Shown here: positions 47,480 through 59,327 of the stretch, piece after piece
How the letters are laid out: the number at the start of each line of letters is the position of its first letter
Position numbering within the stretch: position 1 is the first letter of the stretch
Assembly (NCBI GenBank): GCA_013368445.1
Contig: JAACJO010000006.1
Location: forward strand, 806,001-870,000
Source: Leucocoprinus leucothites
Lineage: Eukaryota > Basidiomycota > Agaricomycetes > Agaricales > Agaricaceae
Length of the DNA: 64,000 nucleotides
Direction of reading: 5' to 3'
Notes under the pieces: model-generated
Database searches by the model: none
Told to the model about the DNA's origin: nothing
Seen by the model: only the letters and a program-made list of their open reading frames with translations
Translations under genes and position numbers: made by a program

Positions 47480-49430
47480 GTTGCGCCCGCCGCGGCTTGT
47501 AGAACGATGGCTTTGGATAGCTCCGCTCGGTAACCAAACCAACAGAACCTTGAGCGTCTTGCGTACGTGCCCCAGTACTGAAAGTGCTTTCGGATTGATC
47601 GCTATCAAAGGGTGATGCCACAAACGGATAACCACCGACGATAACAGGTGCGACTCCAGTCAAATCGGATCGTGGTTGAGCTGCTTCCACATTTCCAGCG
47701 TGTTCTGTAAGGGAAACTGGTCTGACAAAACTAGACACGCGTAAACCGGAGTACAGCGTAGGTCGAATGCCATGAGCCATGAGATGCCGCTTTGCATTTA
47801 ACTCGGCGTTGAAGCTACGCCCACAACCTATATATTCGCAACGGTATGCTGGAAAAGAAGTGATTCAATCAGTACCGGTAAAAAAAATCGATGTGATAGG
47901 CTGATCAGACGTAGTCCACAATCATCGTAGATATTGAGGCGTCATTTCAACTGATACAAGCCATGGAATCAAGTCGTGGTATTGAATGCATGGGAAATGT
48001 ACATACGTTCGACCTGTGTATGTATATGCATGTGTGTTTTCAATCCACTTGGCCTGAATAAGGCTGAATCAGAATTGTTTTCATAGTCATAATACCACTG
48101 ACCTCGAAAAGCTTTTATCGCAACTGGGACATGGGGTGCATTTTAGCTGGCTTTCTTCCTTTAAAAGGACGAACTTGAAATCCAGCATCAATGCCCTCTG
48201 AGAGCACGCTATCTTGATCATATCTTTGGGATGATGAGGGTGCGTGCAAAGGAGGCTCCGAAGCACGGTGACCCCTAGCTACTGGTGATGATACGGACCG
48301 AGGGTGGTGTCCAATTGGAGGTGGCCTTGATGTAGAATCTTCAGGAGGCTCGTAGCGAAGGCTAAGAGTGACCTTCGCTTTGGATTTGAAGGCGTTCTCT
48401 CGAGCAAAGCTGACAACGACGTGTGCGTAGGGGGAGAAGAGGACTGGAGGCGGGAGGAGTGTGAGGGAATCTCATGTGATCGAGGCCGAGTTCTGCTGTA
48501 CGTGGAAACAGAGAAAGGTTGAAATCGAGTGGAGTCCATTGCCGTGCTCCTTTGAGTAGAGAAGCTGAGGTCGATGGGCAACGTTTTGGTGATGGTGGAT
48601 GAAGGAACCCGATTGATATTGAGGTTGCGAACTTGGGAAGTTGGCCCATGGACTGTGCCCATGAGAGTGGTATTCGTTGGCGAGACGATTGGAGGGGAAT
48701 TTGGATTGGTGTAAGACGTAGACGCTGGAGACACATGCGATTGGGGATTTTCCCATTGCGACAAGGAAAAAGAATCTCTAGTAGCGTAACTAAACTCTGA
48801 CGAAGACCCTCGGAGGTATTCACGAGCATAAGGGGCAGTTATAGGAGGTGGTGATGGGAGTGAAGTTAAACGCGTGCGAACAAAGTGACTAGCGTTTCTG
48901 GGATGATAAGGTTGATCTGCCGCTTGATGGTGTTTGAATGAACGTGTTTGTGGCCCAGGCACCGCAAATAAGTGGCGAGAGGGAATGGTTAAGGCTTTCC
49001 AGCGAGAATCAGTGGAGGACTTAGACGGATCGTAGTTTGATGGTTTGGTTATTTCTGACGAAGTATTGGATCCTGTTTGCAGTTGGAAAGGCAAGTATGT
49101 GTCATCGGAGTGAAGGGTGTATTTAGAGGTTTGTTCCGTTTTAATTGTCACGTTTCGCGTTCAATGAATAGCTTCACTGTATACAGGTAACCCGGGTTGC
49201 GAACTAATCGAATCAGCTCGTTTGTAAGTGTTAATAGATGGTAGTCGTATTGCGTGCTCGTATGGTGGAGAGGAATGTCGACGAAGGTCGACCGGGCAGG
49301 CGAGTTGGTTAGACTTGTTCAGAGTAGTGGGTGTATCTGTATTAGGCGCCGAGGTCATTTCATCGGCTTGGGTACCGGGGGAAGGCGATCTCGAGTACGG
49401 GTATACCACATCGCCTCGACTGTGACCATA
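47480..49430 (-). pseudogene. C2H2 zinc-finger gene, copy 2, disabled and 3'-truncated
   Basis: This is a close homolog of 34841-37037. An Arg codon (CGA) has become TGA at 49161-49163. A one-base loss near 48,410, in the segment that reads SLSAF in copy 1, shifts the frame, which then stops at 48279 before the fingers. The finger exons (for example HMHIHTQVE and YRCEYIGCGRSFNAELNAKR) are still recognisable. Downstream coding sequence ends at the duplication junction near 47,475. A full-length zinc-finger protein cannot be made. Confidence 0.8.
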
Positions 49431-49436
49431 TGCCAA

Positions 49437-50058
49437 CCGGAATCACGAGTCTCGGGGAAGGAGGAAGGGAGCCACAAGGAACGAGTTCAAGCCGTATGAT
49501 GTGTTTGTGTGCCCGCTTCACCAATTGGACGTATGTACGCCAGGGATCTAATGTCCTAAGCGAACGATTGTGTTAACTAATGGTGTGATCTATGACTCTG
49601 TGGCGGAGACCCGGACATGCAATGTGCCCAGGGGCACGCAGATAGTGAGGACCTAGTCATAGTGATATACGGGCTGGAAATTAGCAGAAACACTCTTTCA
49701 GTTATTGGCAAATTTCCTAGTGATACACGGGTAAGAAAAATGAATTCACGTACTCGGCGGTCGCCTTGTGTGGCGTCTATTCCAGCCTGGGACGGGCGGA
49801 GGAAAAGAACGAACATGAATCAGGTGCAAAAAAGTCAATTAAATGTTAATAAGTCTGTAGGTTCCGAAAAAACGAAAGCAGCATGTGGATTTATGGCGGG
49901 CTGGAGGGGGACTCAGCAAGCCAGTGTCAGTGAGTGAGAGGATTTTTAGTTAGTGCTGCACGTGACATAATGTGCATCTCACGATTGGCACTCAGGCACC
50001 TCAGGGACATTGTCATAATGAAAGTGATAACTTGCAAGCCAATCTCCAGCACACTCCC
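49437..50058. other. shared upstream region (block 2)
   Basis: This is the counterpart of 37038-37693. A 10-20 bp difference just before the cyclo-ligase start (loss of part of the AGGTTCATGAAT stretch) is the main change. No gene is seen. Confidence 0.5.
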
Positions 50059-50993
50059 ATGTCAGCGCTACATTCAACGCTCAAGGCTCAGAAACGAGCC
50101 TTGCGTAACTCGGTTACTTCAAAGCTTATAGCTCTACCTCCCCAAACTATACAAGAGCAGAGTAATGACAATCCGTTTTGAGACTAACTTGAAGATATTA
50201 ACATGATGGCGTTGATCATAGCAAACGCCGTAATCAGCCGGCTTACTTCACTCCCTGTTTTCCAGAAAGCAAAATCTCTAAGCTGTTATCTCAACATGCC
50301 GTCCGGAGAAGTTGGCACAGCGTCTGTAGTTTCTGAAGTTCTTGAGTCAGGTAAGATTGGTGATCTGATTACATCTGTATCCAAATCCATGTGCGATGAT
50401 ATGACAAGATAGGATCCTCTTCGTACCAAAAATTGTGAACAAATCCGGACAAATGGATTTCCTCAAAATTTACAACAAGGCTGACCTCACATCCCTTCCT
50501 AATGGCGTCTGGGGGATTAAAGAACCGGACTTCTTTTGGGAGGGCAAGCCGCGCTTGAAGGGTATGTCAGTACCTTCCATACTCCTGGCCCCCGTCGTAT
50601 TTATAGATCTGTCGACCAACTCCATATCATTTGACACCACAAAGCCCTCGAATCACCTGATTTAGACTTGATACTTCTACCAGCTGTTGCATTCGACCGA
50701 GGCTTTGCACGACTTGGGCACGGCAAGGGGTACTACGATCGGTTTATCACATCGTACCATGCGGCATTCCACAAAAAACCGCTTTTAGGTATGTGTGTTC
50801 ACTGTCATTCTTCCCTGATCTAAGCAAATCTCTTTGGGCAGTCGGTCTGGCGCTCCGGGAACAGGTGTTGGAGAAGAAGAGGATTCCGATGGATGACCAC
50901 GATTGGTCCATGGACTTGATCATCACGCCGGATGAAGTGCTGTATAAACCTGCCTCCGATTCCCCTGAAGTTCCACAGCCTGTGATATCTTAG
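50059..50993 (+). CDS. MTHFS: 5-formyltetrahydrofolate cyclo-ligase, copy 2
   Basis: This is a nearly identical copy of the gene at 37694, with the same five-exon structure and all splice sites kept. Differences are a few substitutions: Ser to Asn in the N-terminal helix, Asp to Gly in GEVGT, and Asp to Gly in [17 protein letters not shown]. The last moves it toward the usual family consensus. No frameshift or premature stop is seen, so both copies are probably functional and gene dosage is doubled. It belongs to block 2, where its divergent zinc-finger partner is broken. Confidence 0.93.
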
Positions 50994-52751
50994 AAACAGC
51001 CTCCGGCCTTTCTCTTAACTCCAAAAGCGGCTGACACACAGTGACACACCCACTACCCAATCCTATAGGGACGAGCAACTATGTGTTTTAGTCAATCAAT
51101 GACGCACATGGTCCGTGACCCAAGTCTGCTTAGTATAACGTCACCTTGAGACTTAGTTCAAGGTTCACTTCAGGATATTCAGGGCTCTTTAAATTATAAC
51201 ACGGTGGGTATCGAGTAGGCCGGAAATTACCTGATTTGGAATAGATCACATCCAAATTTGGAATTGTTGTGCCGACTTGTGACTTGAGCTAAATACCCGC
51301 CGTATAATTATAACTAAACTCTCGCGGAACAACGACCAATATTGACCCAAGATAAGTGCCTTGAGAGTTGCGTCGGAGAAGGTTTCCCAAGACAAACAGT
51401 GCATTCACTAAGGCTAGCTATTTCGCTTGCGACTCCTATCGATTCGGAACCTTAATACTTGAAAATGGATGAACTAGCTTCCACGAAAACCAATACAATG
51501 GTAACGACACACAAACCCCACCACCATGCCTCCTACCAACCTCCTACTGCAAACATGATGAAGCTACATAGTTGTTTCTCTATTTTTCCTATCTCTAACG
51601 CTTGACCGGTGACCTGGCTGTCGAGAATCTCAATACAAAAGCTCTCGACGGCTTTCAATGTTCAGATTCGGAGACGCCCCAAACCGAGTGCAGCTGAGTT
51701 ACCCTCACGTCCGTGCGCAAAGAAGCTGCCAAGTCAATTCTAAAGCGCCTATAGAGTGCTGAGAGCGGCGTGTTTGAATATGTATTGGTTCAACCCAGCT
51801 CCAAAACAAGGACTAATCCACTCGCCGGGCGGGATGCACACCGGACAAAGTTAAAAACGGATGTTTTTAATTGCAATTCGTAAAGACTGTGTATGTGAAG
51901 ATACCAAAGTACGGAAGTCGTGCACAAGAATGATACATTCATTATACGGGTGGAAGCAATCATGCCTGATCTCTGTCTGACCCTTGGTCTATCCTTGTTC
52001 TTGCAGTCCTCAACAACTCGTCAGCAGGGTCAATGCAGTTGTCAACGGCATCTTCGGCGAGAGCTCCCCAAGCATAACAGCTCCGATCAAGACACGGTCA
52101 GATTCGCTGCTTGCCGAAGTAACCACCTCGGGAGTGGTATATTTTCATCTTGACCAGTCCGCTGCTTCTCGAGATGTGACACTCAGACGATATGTAGTCA
52201 GATGAAGAATCGTTCGGCTGCATCCAGTGAAACTCGAGGAATTACTAGTTTTACAATAAATTAGTCAGGACAAAGCCCATTTTACTTGGGAATTGCCTCT
52301 TTGAAGCGACAGAGGGCCAGTGGCTGCCTGGTGGGGTGAATTTACTGGGCCGGAAAGACCAAGTTTCTTGGACTATTGATACATTTTACGCCGGAATCCC
52401 AGAAATTTTGCCCTCCCTTTTGCAGTTGTCAGCAGAAATAGTAAAAATTGCATTGATGCCTCCCCACCTGCGTTTGCAGATTTTACCCCAAAAAACAAGG
52501 CGTGCACACGATCCGCAGACCAGGTGTGGCGTGCTTCTTGGTACTCTCCTTCACAAAAATTTCTTGTCGCCGATGAATCGTGCTGAGTTGAAGCCACGAG
52601 CCAGGACTCATAAATAAGGAGGGCCAGAACGACAAACACACTAGGCTCTCCCCTCCTTAGTCTCTCCTCCCCTTAAACCAAGTAACCAAGTAAGTGCTCC
52701 ATGTCCCGCCCGGAGTGTCCATTACCGAAATAACTAGCATCAGAGCCCTAA
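50994..52751. other. non-coding part of block 2 before BTB-3
   Basis: This is homologous to 38629-40425 with many small indels, a pattern expected of unconstrained sequence. It contains the BTB-3 promoter near its right end. Confidence 0.5.
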
Positions 52752-53856
52752 ATGGAAGCGGATGACTGGGCATTTCAACAGACACAAGGCACCAGCGCTC
52801 ACGTTGATTCTTCCTCGAATGTAAGTCTCTCTGCTTCACCGTCGGAGCCTTGGCTACTGACGACCCAAGCCGCCCCTACTTGGTCCAAGCACAATGACCG
52901 ACAACATTTCCGTTTCATCCGCGTTCAGCCCCGGCGCACTCGACGAGATATCAGACACCGTCCTTCTCTCCTCAGACACGGTCTTATTCTACATCCATTC
53001 CGCCACCGTGTCTAGGACTCAGCCCAATGCCTTCCGGAGGCTTGTTGGCGTCCCATTAACGGACCCAAGATGTAGGGATAGAATCATAAAGATCGACGAG
53101 AGTTCAGACCTGGTTACGGTCACGCTCCACGCGCTCTACGACAGGCCATGCCACCCAGTCCCGTCGTTTGATTCCATCGTAGCAGCCGTTGACAAGATGC
53201 GGATGTATGAAATCAGCCCAGCCGTCCAACTGACTCCTACATCCCATCTCTACAAGCTCATCCTATCGTTTGCGCCGGTCAAGCCTTTAGAGGTATACGC
53301 TTTGGCAGGCTTCCATAGACTGGATGGAATGGCGGTAGAGGCATCCAGTCATCTTATATCTCACCCCTTGTCTGCTCTTACAGATGCCCTGGCGGCGAGG
53401 ATTGGAACTACGTACTTGCTACGTTTGTTCCAGTGGAGACTGCATCGAACGTCCGAGATGAAGCGTATTTTTTTGACCCCATTGTTTCCGCACCCTCCGA
53501 CACGGCAGTGCTCCTTCGAGGACCAAAGACTGACAATGCGGCTTTGGGCGGGGGTCTCGGCAACTTTTGGTTACGAGGACCATACTGGTTTGAGACTTGA
53601 CTTGCTTCTTTTTCTGATAAGTCAGCTGAGCCGGTGATATGAAACCTTCTGCAGATATAACATTATCCTTTTTGCGGTCGTTGCTTGAACCACGCCTCAA
53701 CCAGCTGGTTTGTGCTATGTGCAGGGAGGTCATTGAGAATAAAATGAGGAATATAATTGTAGAGTGGAACACGGTTCCAGTATGTTCTAGAAAGTCGGAG
53801 ATTTCCAGTTGCACTCATTTATTGATTGACAGCGGACCATACCGTCGACGAGTTAG
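52752..53856 (+). CDS. BTB/POZ-domain protein, copy 3
   Basis: Four exons (52752-52820, 52870-53587, 53655-53779, 53833-53856) total 936 nt, 311 aa, and all phases agree. It starts MEADDWAFQQTQGTSAHVDS. The main exon holds SDTVLLSSDTVLFYIHSATV and AFRRLVGVPLTD of the BTB fold and the helical C-terminal part; exon 3 encodes ITLSFLRSLLEPRLNQLVCA and CREVIENKMRNIIVEW. The final exon encodes only seven residues. It is the counterpart of copy 1 and converges on the only intact CFA20 gene, with a gap of 199 bp. No nuclear or membrane signal is seen. Confidence 0.82.
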
Positions 53857-54055
53857 TCCATGCCGAGAACATGGCTGAGGCACTTCCTATGCCAGCGGTC
53901 GTGGACTCGGGGAACACGAGGAACCGGTACATATGAGCGGATATACCCTATACACGCACGTTATATTCCTATATTGCATTCAGTTATACACACACGCGTC
54001 ATGTATATTGAAATTCCCTACCTCCACTGAACTAAAGCCATCCTATTCTTCCGAA

Positions 54056-55153
54056 TCAGTCCACGGAAAATAAGCCGAACTCCCAAGGAAAACTCTGATC
54101 AGGACCGCTTCCATCAAGCCATATTCTACGTAATCGACAGGTAGCATAGACCCTAACAAAGGCGATATGTGAGTAAGCACCCAAGGGGATGACCCTTCCC
54201 ATGGTAGAGCCCCTACTCTCCCATGAATTCGACGACGACGGAGGCGTATAATCACGAATCCCCTGTAAGTCCGGCGCTTGAAGAAGTCCTGAATGGGAGA
54301 AGTATGGAATGAAAGACGGAAGGTGTAAATTGATCGTTGTCCACGCGGTCAATAGGCGAGAGGACCGAGATGGGAAGGATAAGGGTAGATGGAGAAGCGG
54401 ATAGGCGTCGTGGCCTTTCTGATTTATTTTGAGTTTCGGGCGTTTCTGTGAGAACGGATTGTGAGCCTCTCGGATTTTTTGAAGGCGGAAATAAGCTCAA
54501 GAAAAGCGCTAAGTCCAAAGGGCGGGAGGGTTGGAATATTCTCGTAACAAGAGCCGTAAATTCCCCGCGCAACAGGAGGGTATAGATGAAAAAGGGAGGA
54601 GATTAGGTACCTGAAAAGTCGACATCCGGAGGACGCCGGTCCGTCCGGCTGTATCTACGATCCCAACCTCGAAAGACCACTCCCGACCGAGATTCCTCAC
54701 TTGCAGATGCATCCAAGGATACTTCAGCCCCAGCGAAGGAGTGGGAGTAGAACTTCTTTCAGGGAGAGAAGAGGAGGGAGAAAGATTGGGAGGGCATTGA
54801 ATATAAGTCTTCGGGAGTTTCGGTGATTGAATATGAAGCACCGTTTGATCGAGTTCATATCCCCGGTCCGTGCCAGTAACAGTATCCTCGGCTTCTTTGC
54901 TATCAGTTTCAATGGTCCGAAGGTGTGCCAGTGCGCCTCCGAGCTCTACAAGTGCAGGGGGTTCAATCAAAGCGGATGAGTTATCTGCGTATGGGGATTT
55001 AGACCCGCCATGGGCCGAGTCATGGAGCAACTGAATAACACTTGTCCCAGAAGGAGCGGTCGTATCTAGTGTGAGACTCCAGAGCTGAAAGGGATCGGAA
55101 CCCGTTGATGAGAAGAGAGATATGGATGGTGGTTGTAGTATGTTTGAGAACAT
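54056..55153 (-). CDS. CFA20-domain protein (CFAP20/BUG22-like), the intact copy
   Basis: Two exons (55153-54611 and 54418-54056) total 906 nt, 301 aa. The start MFSNILQPPSISLFSSTGSD and QLW recall the start of CFAP20 family proteins. Other shared points are TYIQCPP, LGLKYPWMHLQVRNLGREWS, FEVGIVD, RMSTFQ at the exon end, then AYPLLHLPLSF, TAWTTINLHLP, VRVYATCRLRRIW and the C-terminal EFGLF. An intron of 192 nt separates FQ from KGHDAYPLL. About 80 residues of Ser/Ala/Glu-rich insertion sit after HGGSKSP. CFAP20 stabilises axonemal microtubules in ciliates and animals and also has nuclear roles. Mushrooms lack flagella, so the role here must differ; it is unknown. Assignment is by eye from spaced conserved residues. 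Confidence 0.7.
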
Positions 55154-55329
55154 CTGTCTATGTTATTGAGAGCGGTGCGGGAGAGTTGGTGGTGCTTGCT
55201 AGACCTAGGACTTTGGAGTTTCATTAACAGGCTTGAGCACCAGTACAGGGTATGTAGGACGTGGGATGTTTGGCCCCGGGATCAAAACCAAACAATGAAC
55301 GCATCCAGCGCCCCAGTCGAAACTAATTG

Positions 55330-56780
55330 AGCTTTGTAGGTACTTGTTGATGACCGTTGCGAGTACTCAATATATGAACCCCTGATGATAATCAAGTGAT
55401 ATTGATCACTCCTCAATTCACTTCGGAATGGCTCGATAAATATTCGGTTCATTTGAATCTACATATTTACTTGACAGTGATTGACAAAAATGGACTGGAA
55501 TTAATAATAGTAGAGCTTTCATGAGAACACATCTACATAGCATCAATGTCGAGCTACAAACTCATAATATATCAGTTCTTGTATGGCCTCAATTTATGGA
55601 ATGATTCCCGTCGAGGACAGTTTACCAAGTGCCTACTGTATTTATCTAAGGTATGAGTCACTAAGTGGCGTCTGCACAAGTCAAGTCAGCACGTACAGTT
55701 TAAGTGGTAAAAATATCAATGAGCCAAAGCCAAACGACAGAACAATATCCTAGAATCAAGCAGTTAGCACGTAATGTATAGATGTTGTGGCAACTCACAT
55801 TACAAAATCCAGAGGAAAACTGGTGGAAATGAGTTATTCGGGTGAATACGAGTCTCTAAGCCTTCCAGGATCCAAGTCCAGCTGAGAACAAAGGTGAGAG
55901 CAAAGGCGAGTACAACAGACAACAGCAAGGGTAAAAAGAAGATACAAGCGCGAGAAAAGAGATGTAAAAGCATATGCATGTGAGACAGAGAGACGCGAGC
56001 TAGACGACGAGATGCAAGCGCAAGAGGACGACATGCATGTAAGATGAAGATATGCGAGCGCGAGATGGAGAGATGCGAGTACGAATTTGAAAGCAGACGC
56101 GGTTAGGAGGCAAAGAGACGTGAGTACTTGAGTGCGAGACGGAGAGATGCAATTATACGAATCCGAAAGCAGATGCGAGAATGATGTTGGCGGTGAGAAT
56201 GCTTGTTGGAGAATCCCTGAATCCAAGGAAAGAAAGAGGTCAGGACAGTCATCGTAAATAATCAAGGACTTACATGCAGACAGACTACGGCACTCATACT
56301 GTCCCAATTAAGATTCTTTGTGGGACTGACGGTGTCGTGATTTTGTAGCGGGCTCGGACAGTGCAGAGAGACGGTAGCATTCCTCACATTGACGGAAAGC
56401 ACAGTCACACAGGGGACTTCAGTCGCGTACAGATAATCGTTGTGCTTGTTCTGGCTTCGGGAGTAGTTGTGGCGGGGTTGGAGAGAAGATGAGCGTAAGT
56501 AGGAAGCGTCAATCACGTCGCTATCCGACTACAGGAATGCCCGGAAGCCAACAGCTTTCACACGGCCATTCCCAGTGTGAACTCTACAGACCCGTCTGGC
56601 GTCATTGGTCTTGCAAAGAGTTTCACTTATTGAGGTTTTTACTTAAGTTGCCATTCCGAATCTTTTGTGGATATCGACTACCATCAATTTCCCTCGACAG
56701 AGCTCGAGTATCATCCATATATCAATCATCTTCAAAATCCCTCTACGAACCTTAAACGGGTTTTCGCTGGGATCTAGCTG
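55330..56780. repeat. inverted-orientation segment between BTB sub-units (block 2)
   Basis: Reverse-complement counterpart of 42,990-44,410. The plus strand here contains many AGATG/GAGAC motifs, mirroring the pyrimidine-rich tract of block 1. Coding potential is low: frames open in one copy are broken in the other. Confidence 0.8.
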
Positions 56781-57333
56781 TCGCTAGCTCCAGTAATTAC
56801 AACTTTTACAATAAACTAGGCAGAATAAAGTCTATTATTACCCAGGAACAGCCTCATCAAAACTACAGAGGATTACTGGCTATTGGGTGGAGCCAACTTT
56901 CACTCTCAGACTACTCATATATTTTTACGTCGGGGTTACAGAAAATCCGTCCTCACTCTGCCAAATTCATGTAACCTTCCATAATAATAACCCGCCAGCA
57001 ATGTCAGGAATATTATTGATGCTTCTCCACCTGCCTTTGAAGATCTTTTCTCCGAGAAATATGGGTGCGCATGGTCCGCAGACTATCTGTGGTGTGTTTT
57101 CCGGTGCTCTCCTTCAAAATTTTCTTTTGTCGCCACTGAATTGCTGAGATAAAAAGCTGCGGGTTGTGGAGAAAACGGTAGTGAAACCACGAGCCAGGAC
57201 TCATAAATCAAGCTAACAAAGACACTAGGTTATCCTCCCCTCCCCAGTTTCTCCCCTCCTTAAACCAAGTAAGTGCTCAACGTCCCGGTGCCCAGAGCGT
57301 CCAGTACCAATATAAGTGGCATTAATGCCAAAA
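56781..57333. other. upstream region of BTB-4
   Basis: This is collinear with 44,411-44,967 and holds the BTB-4 promoter. Confidence 0.5.
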
Positions 57334-58440
57334 ATGGAAGCGGATGACGGGGACTTTCAAAAGATACAGAGCACCAGTACTCACACGGTCTCGTCCTCAA
57401 ACGTAAGCTTCTTTGTTTACATTGCCGGTGCCTTGGCCGCTGATGATCCAAAGCTTTCCCTACTTGATCAAAACATACTGGCGGACAACATTTCTGTTTC
57501 ATCGGCGTTCAACCCCGACGCATTCGACGAGACATCGGACACAGTTCTTCTCTCTTCAGATTCAGTCTTGTTCTACATTCATTCCGCCACCGTGTCCAAG
57601 ACACAGCCTAATGCATTCCGGAGGCTCGTTGGTGTTCCCCTAACCGACTCGGGATGTAGAGACAGAATCATTAAAATTGACGAGAGTTCTGGCGTAGTTA
57701 TGGTCATGCTCCACGCGCTCTACGACAGGCCATGCTACCCAGTCCCGTCGTTTGACTTAATCGTGACCACCGTTGACAAGATGCGGATGTATGAAATCAG
57801 CCCGGCAGTCCAGCTGACTCCGGCATCGAATCTCTACAAGCTCATCCTATCGTTTGCGCCGGTCAAGCCTTTAGAGGTATACACTTTGGCAGGCTTCCAT
57901 AGGCTGGATGGACTGGCGGTAGAGGCGTCTACTCATCTGATTTCTCATCCCCTGTCTGCTATTACTGATGCCCTGGCGGCGAGGATTGGAACTACGTACT
58001 TGCTACGTTTGTTCCAGTGGAGACTGCACCGAACATCTGAGATGAAGCGTATTTTTTTGACCCCATTGTTCCCGCACCCTCCTACACACGAATGCTCCCT
58101 CGAGGACCAAAGATCGACATCACAGCTTTGGGCAGAGGCCTCGGCAAGTTTTGGGCACAAGGACCATACTGGTTTGAGACTTGACTTGCTTCTTTTTCTG
58201 ATAAGTCAGCTGAGCCGGTGATATGAAACCTTCTGCAGATATAACACTATCCTTTTTGCGGTCGTTGCTTGAGCCACGCCTCAGCCAACTGGTTTGTGCT
58301 ATGTGCAGGGAGGTCATTGAGAATAAGATGAAGAATATAATTGTAGAGTGGACCACGATCCCGGTATGTTCTAAAAAGCCGCAGATTTCCAGTTGCACTC
58401 GTTTATTGATTGACAGCGGACCATACCGTCGGCGAGCTAG
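57334..58440 (+). CDS. BTB/POZ-domain protein, copy 4
   Basis: The start chosen is MEADDGDFQKIQSTSTHTVS at 57334; an in-frame GTG further upstream is not a likely start. The first intron (57403-57453) is 51 nt and stop-free, as in copy 2. The BTB part (SDTVLLSSDSVLFYIHSATV, AFRRLVGVPLTD) and helical part are intact, and the later exons ITLSFLRSLLEPRLSQLVCA and a short terminal exon are kept. It is the counterpart of copy 2. It faces a CFA20 pseudogene that has lost its C-terminal exon. Confidence 0.8.
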
Positions 58441-58639
58441 TCCATGCCGAGAGCATGGTGAAAGCATCTCTTAGGCTAGTGGACGCGGACCCGGGGAACA
58501 CGAGGAACCGGTACATATGAGCGGATATACCCTATACACGCACGTTATATCCCTATATTGCATTCAGTTATACACATACACGCACCATGTATATTGATAT
58601 TCCCTACCTCGACTGAATCAAAGTCATCCTATCCTTGAT

Positions 58640-59327
58640 CAGTCCACGGAAAATAAGCCAAACTCCCAAGGAAAACTCTGATCAGGACCGCTTGCAATTT
58701 GGAACATTTCTGTAACAAGGCCCGTAAATTCCCCGTACAACGGCAGAAAACAATGAAAAAGGGAGGAGATTAGGTACCTGAAAAGTCGGCATCCGGAGGA
58801 CGCCGGTCCGTCCGGCAGTATCTACAATCCCAACCTCGAAAGACTACTCCTGGCCCAGATTCCTCACTTGCAGTTGCATCCAAGGATACTTCAGCCCCAA
58901 CAAAAGAGGAGGAAAACTTCTTCCAGGGAGGGAAGGGGGGGAAGAAAGATCCGGAAGGCACTGAATATAGGTCTTCGGGAGCTTCAGTGATTGAATATGA
59001 AGTATCGTCTGATCAAGTTCATATCCCCGGTCCGTGCGAGTAACAGTATCCCCGGTTTCTTTGCTATCAGCTTCCATGGTCCGAAGGTGTGCTAGTGCGC
59101 CTCCGAGCTCTACAAGTGCAGGGGGTTCAATCAAAGCGGATGAGTCGTTTGCGTATGCGGATTTAGAGCTCCTCGAACCCCCATGGGCCGAATCATAGAG
59201 CAACTGAATGACACTTGAGCCGGAAGGAGCGGTTGCATCTCGTGTGAGACTCCAGAGCTGCAAAGGCTCAGAACCTGATCGATGAGAAGAGAGATATAGA
59301 AGATGGTTGTAGTACGTTCGAGAACAT
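58640..59327 (-). pseudogene. CFA20-domain gene, copy 4, truncated and disabled
   Basis: The start region (MFSNVLQPSSISLFSS) is followed by an inserted base that shifts the frame. A Trp codon in the conserved RNLGQEW block has become TAG at 58844-58846. About 420 bp corresponding to the end of the intron and nearly all of exon 2 are missing at about 58,693. Only a tail of about 50 bp of exon 2 remains. No functional product is expected. Confidence 0.8.
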
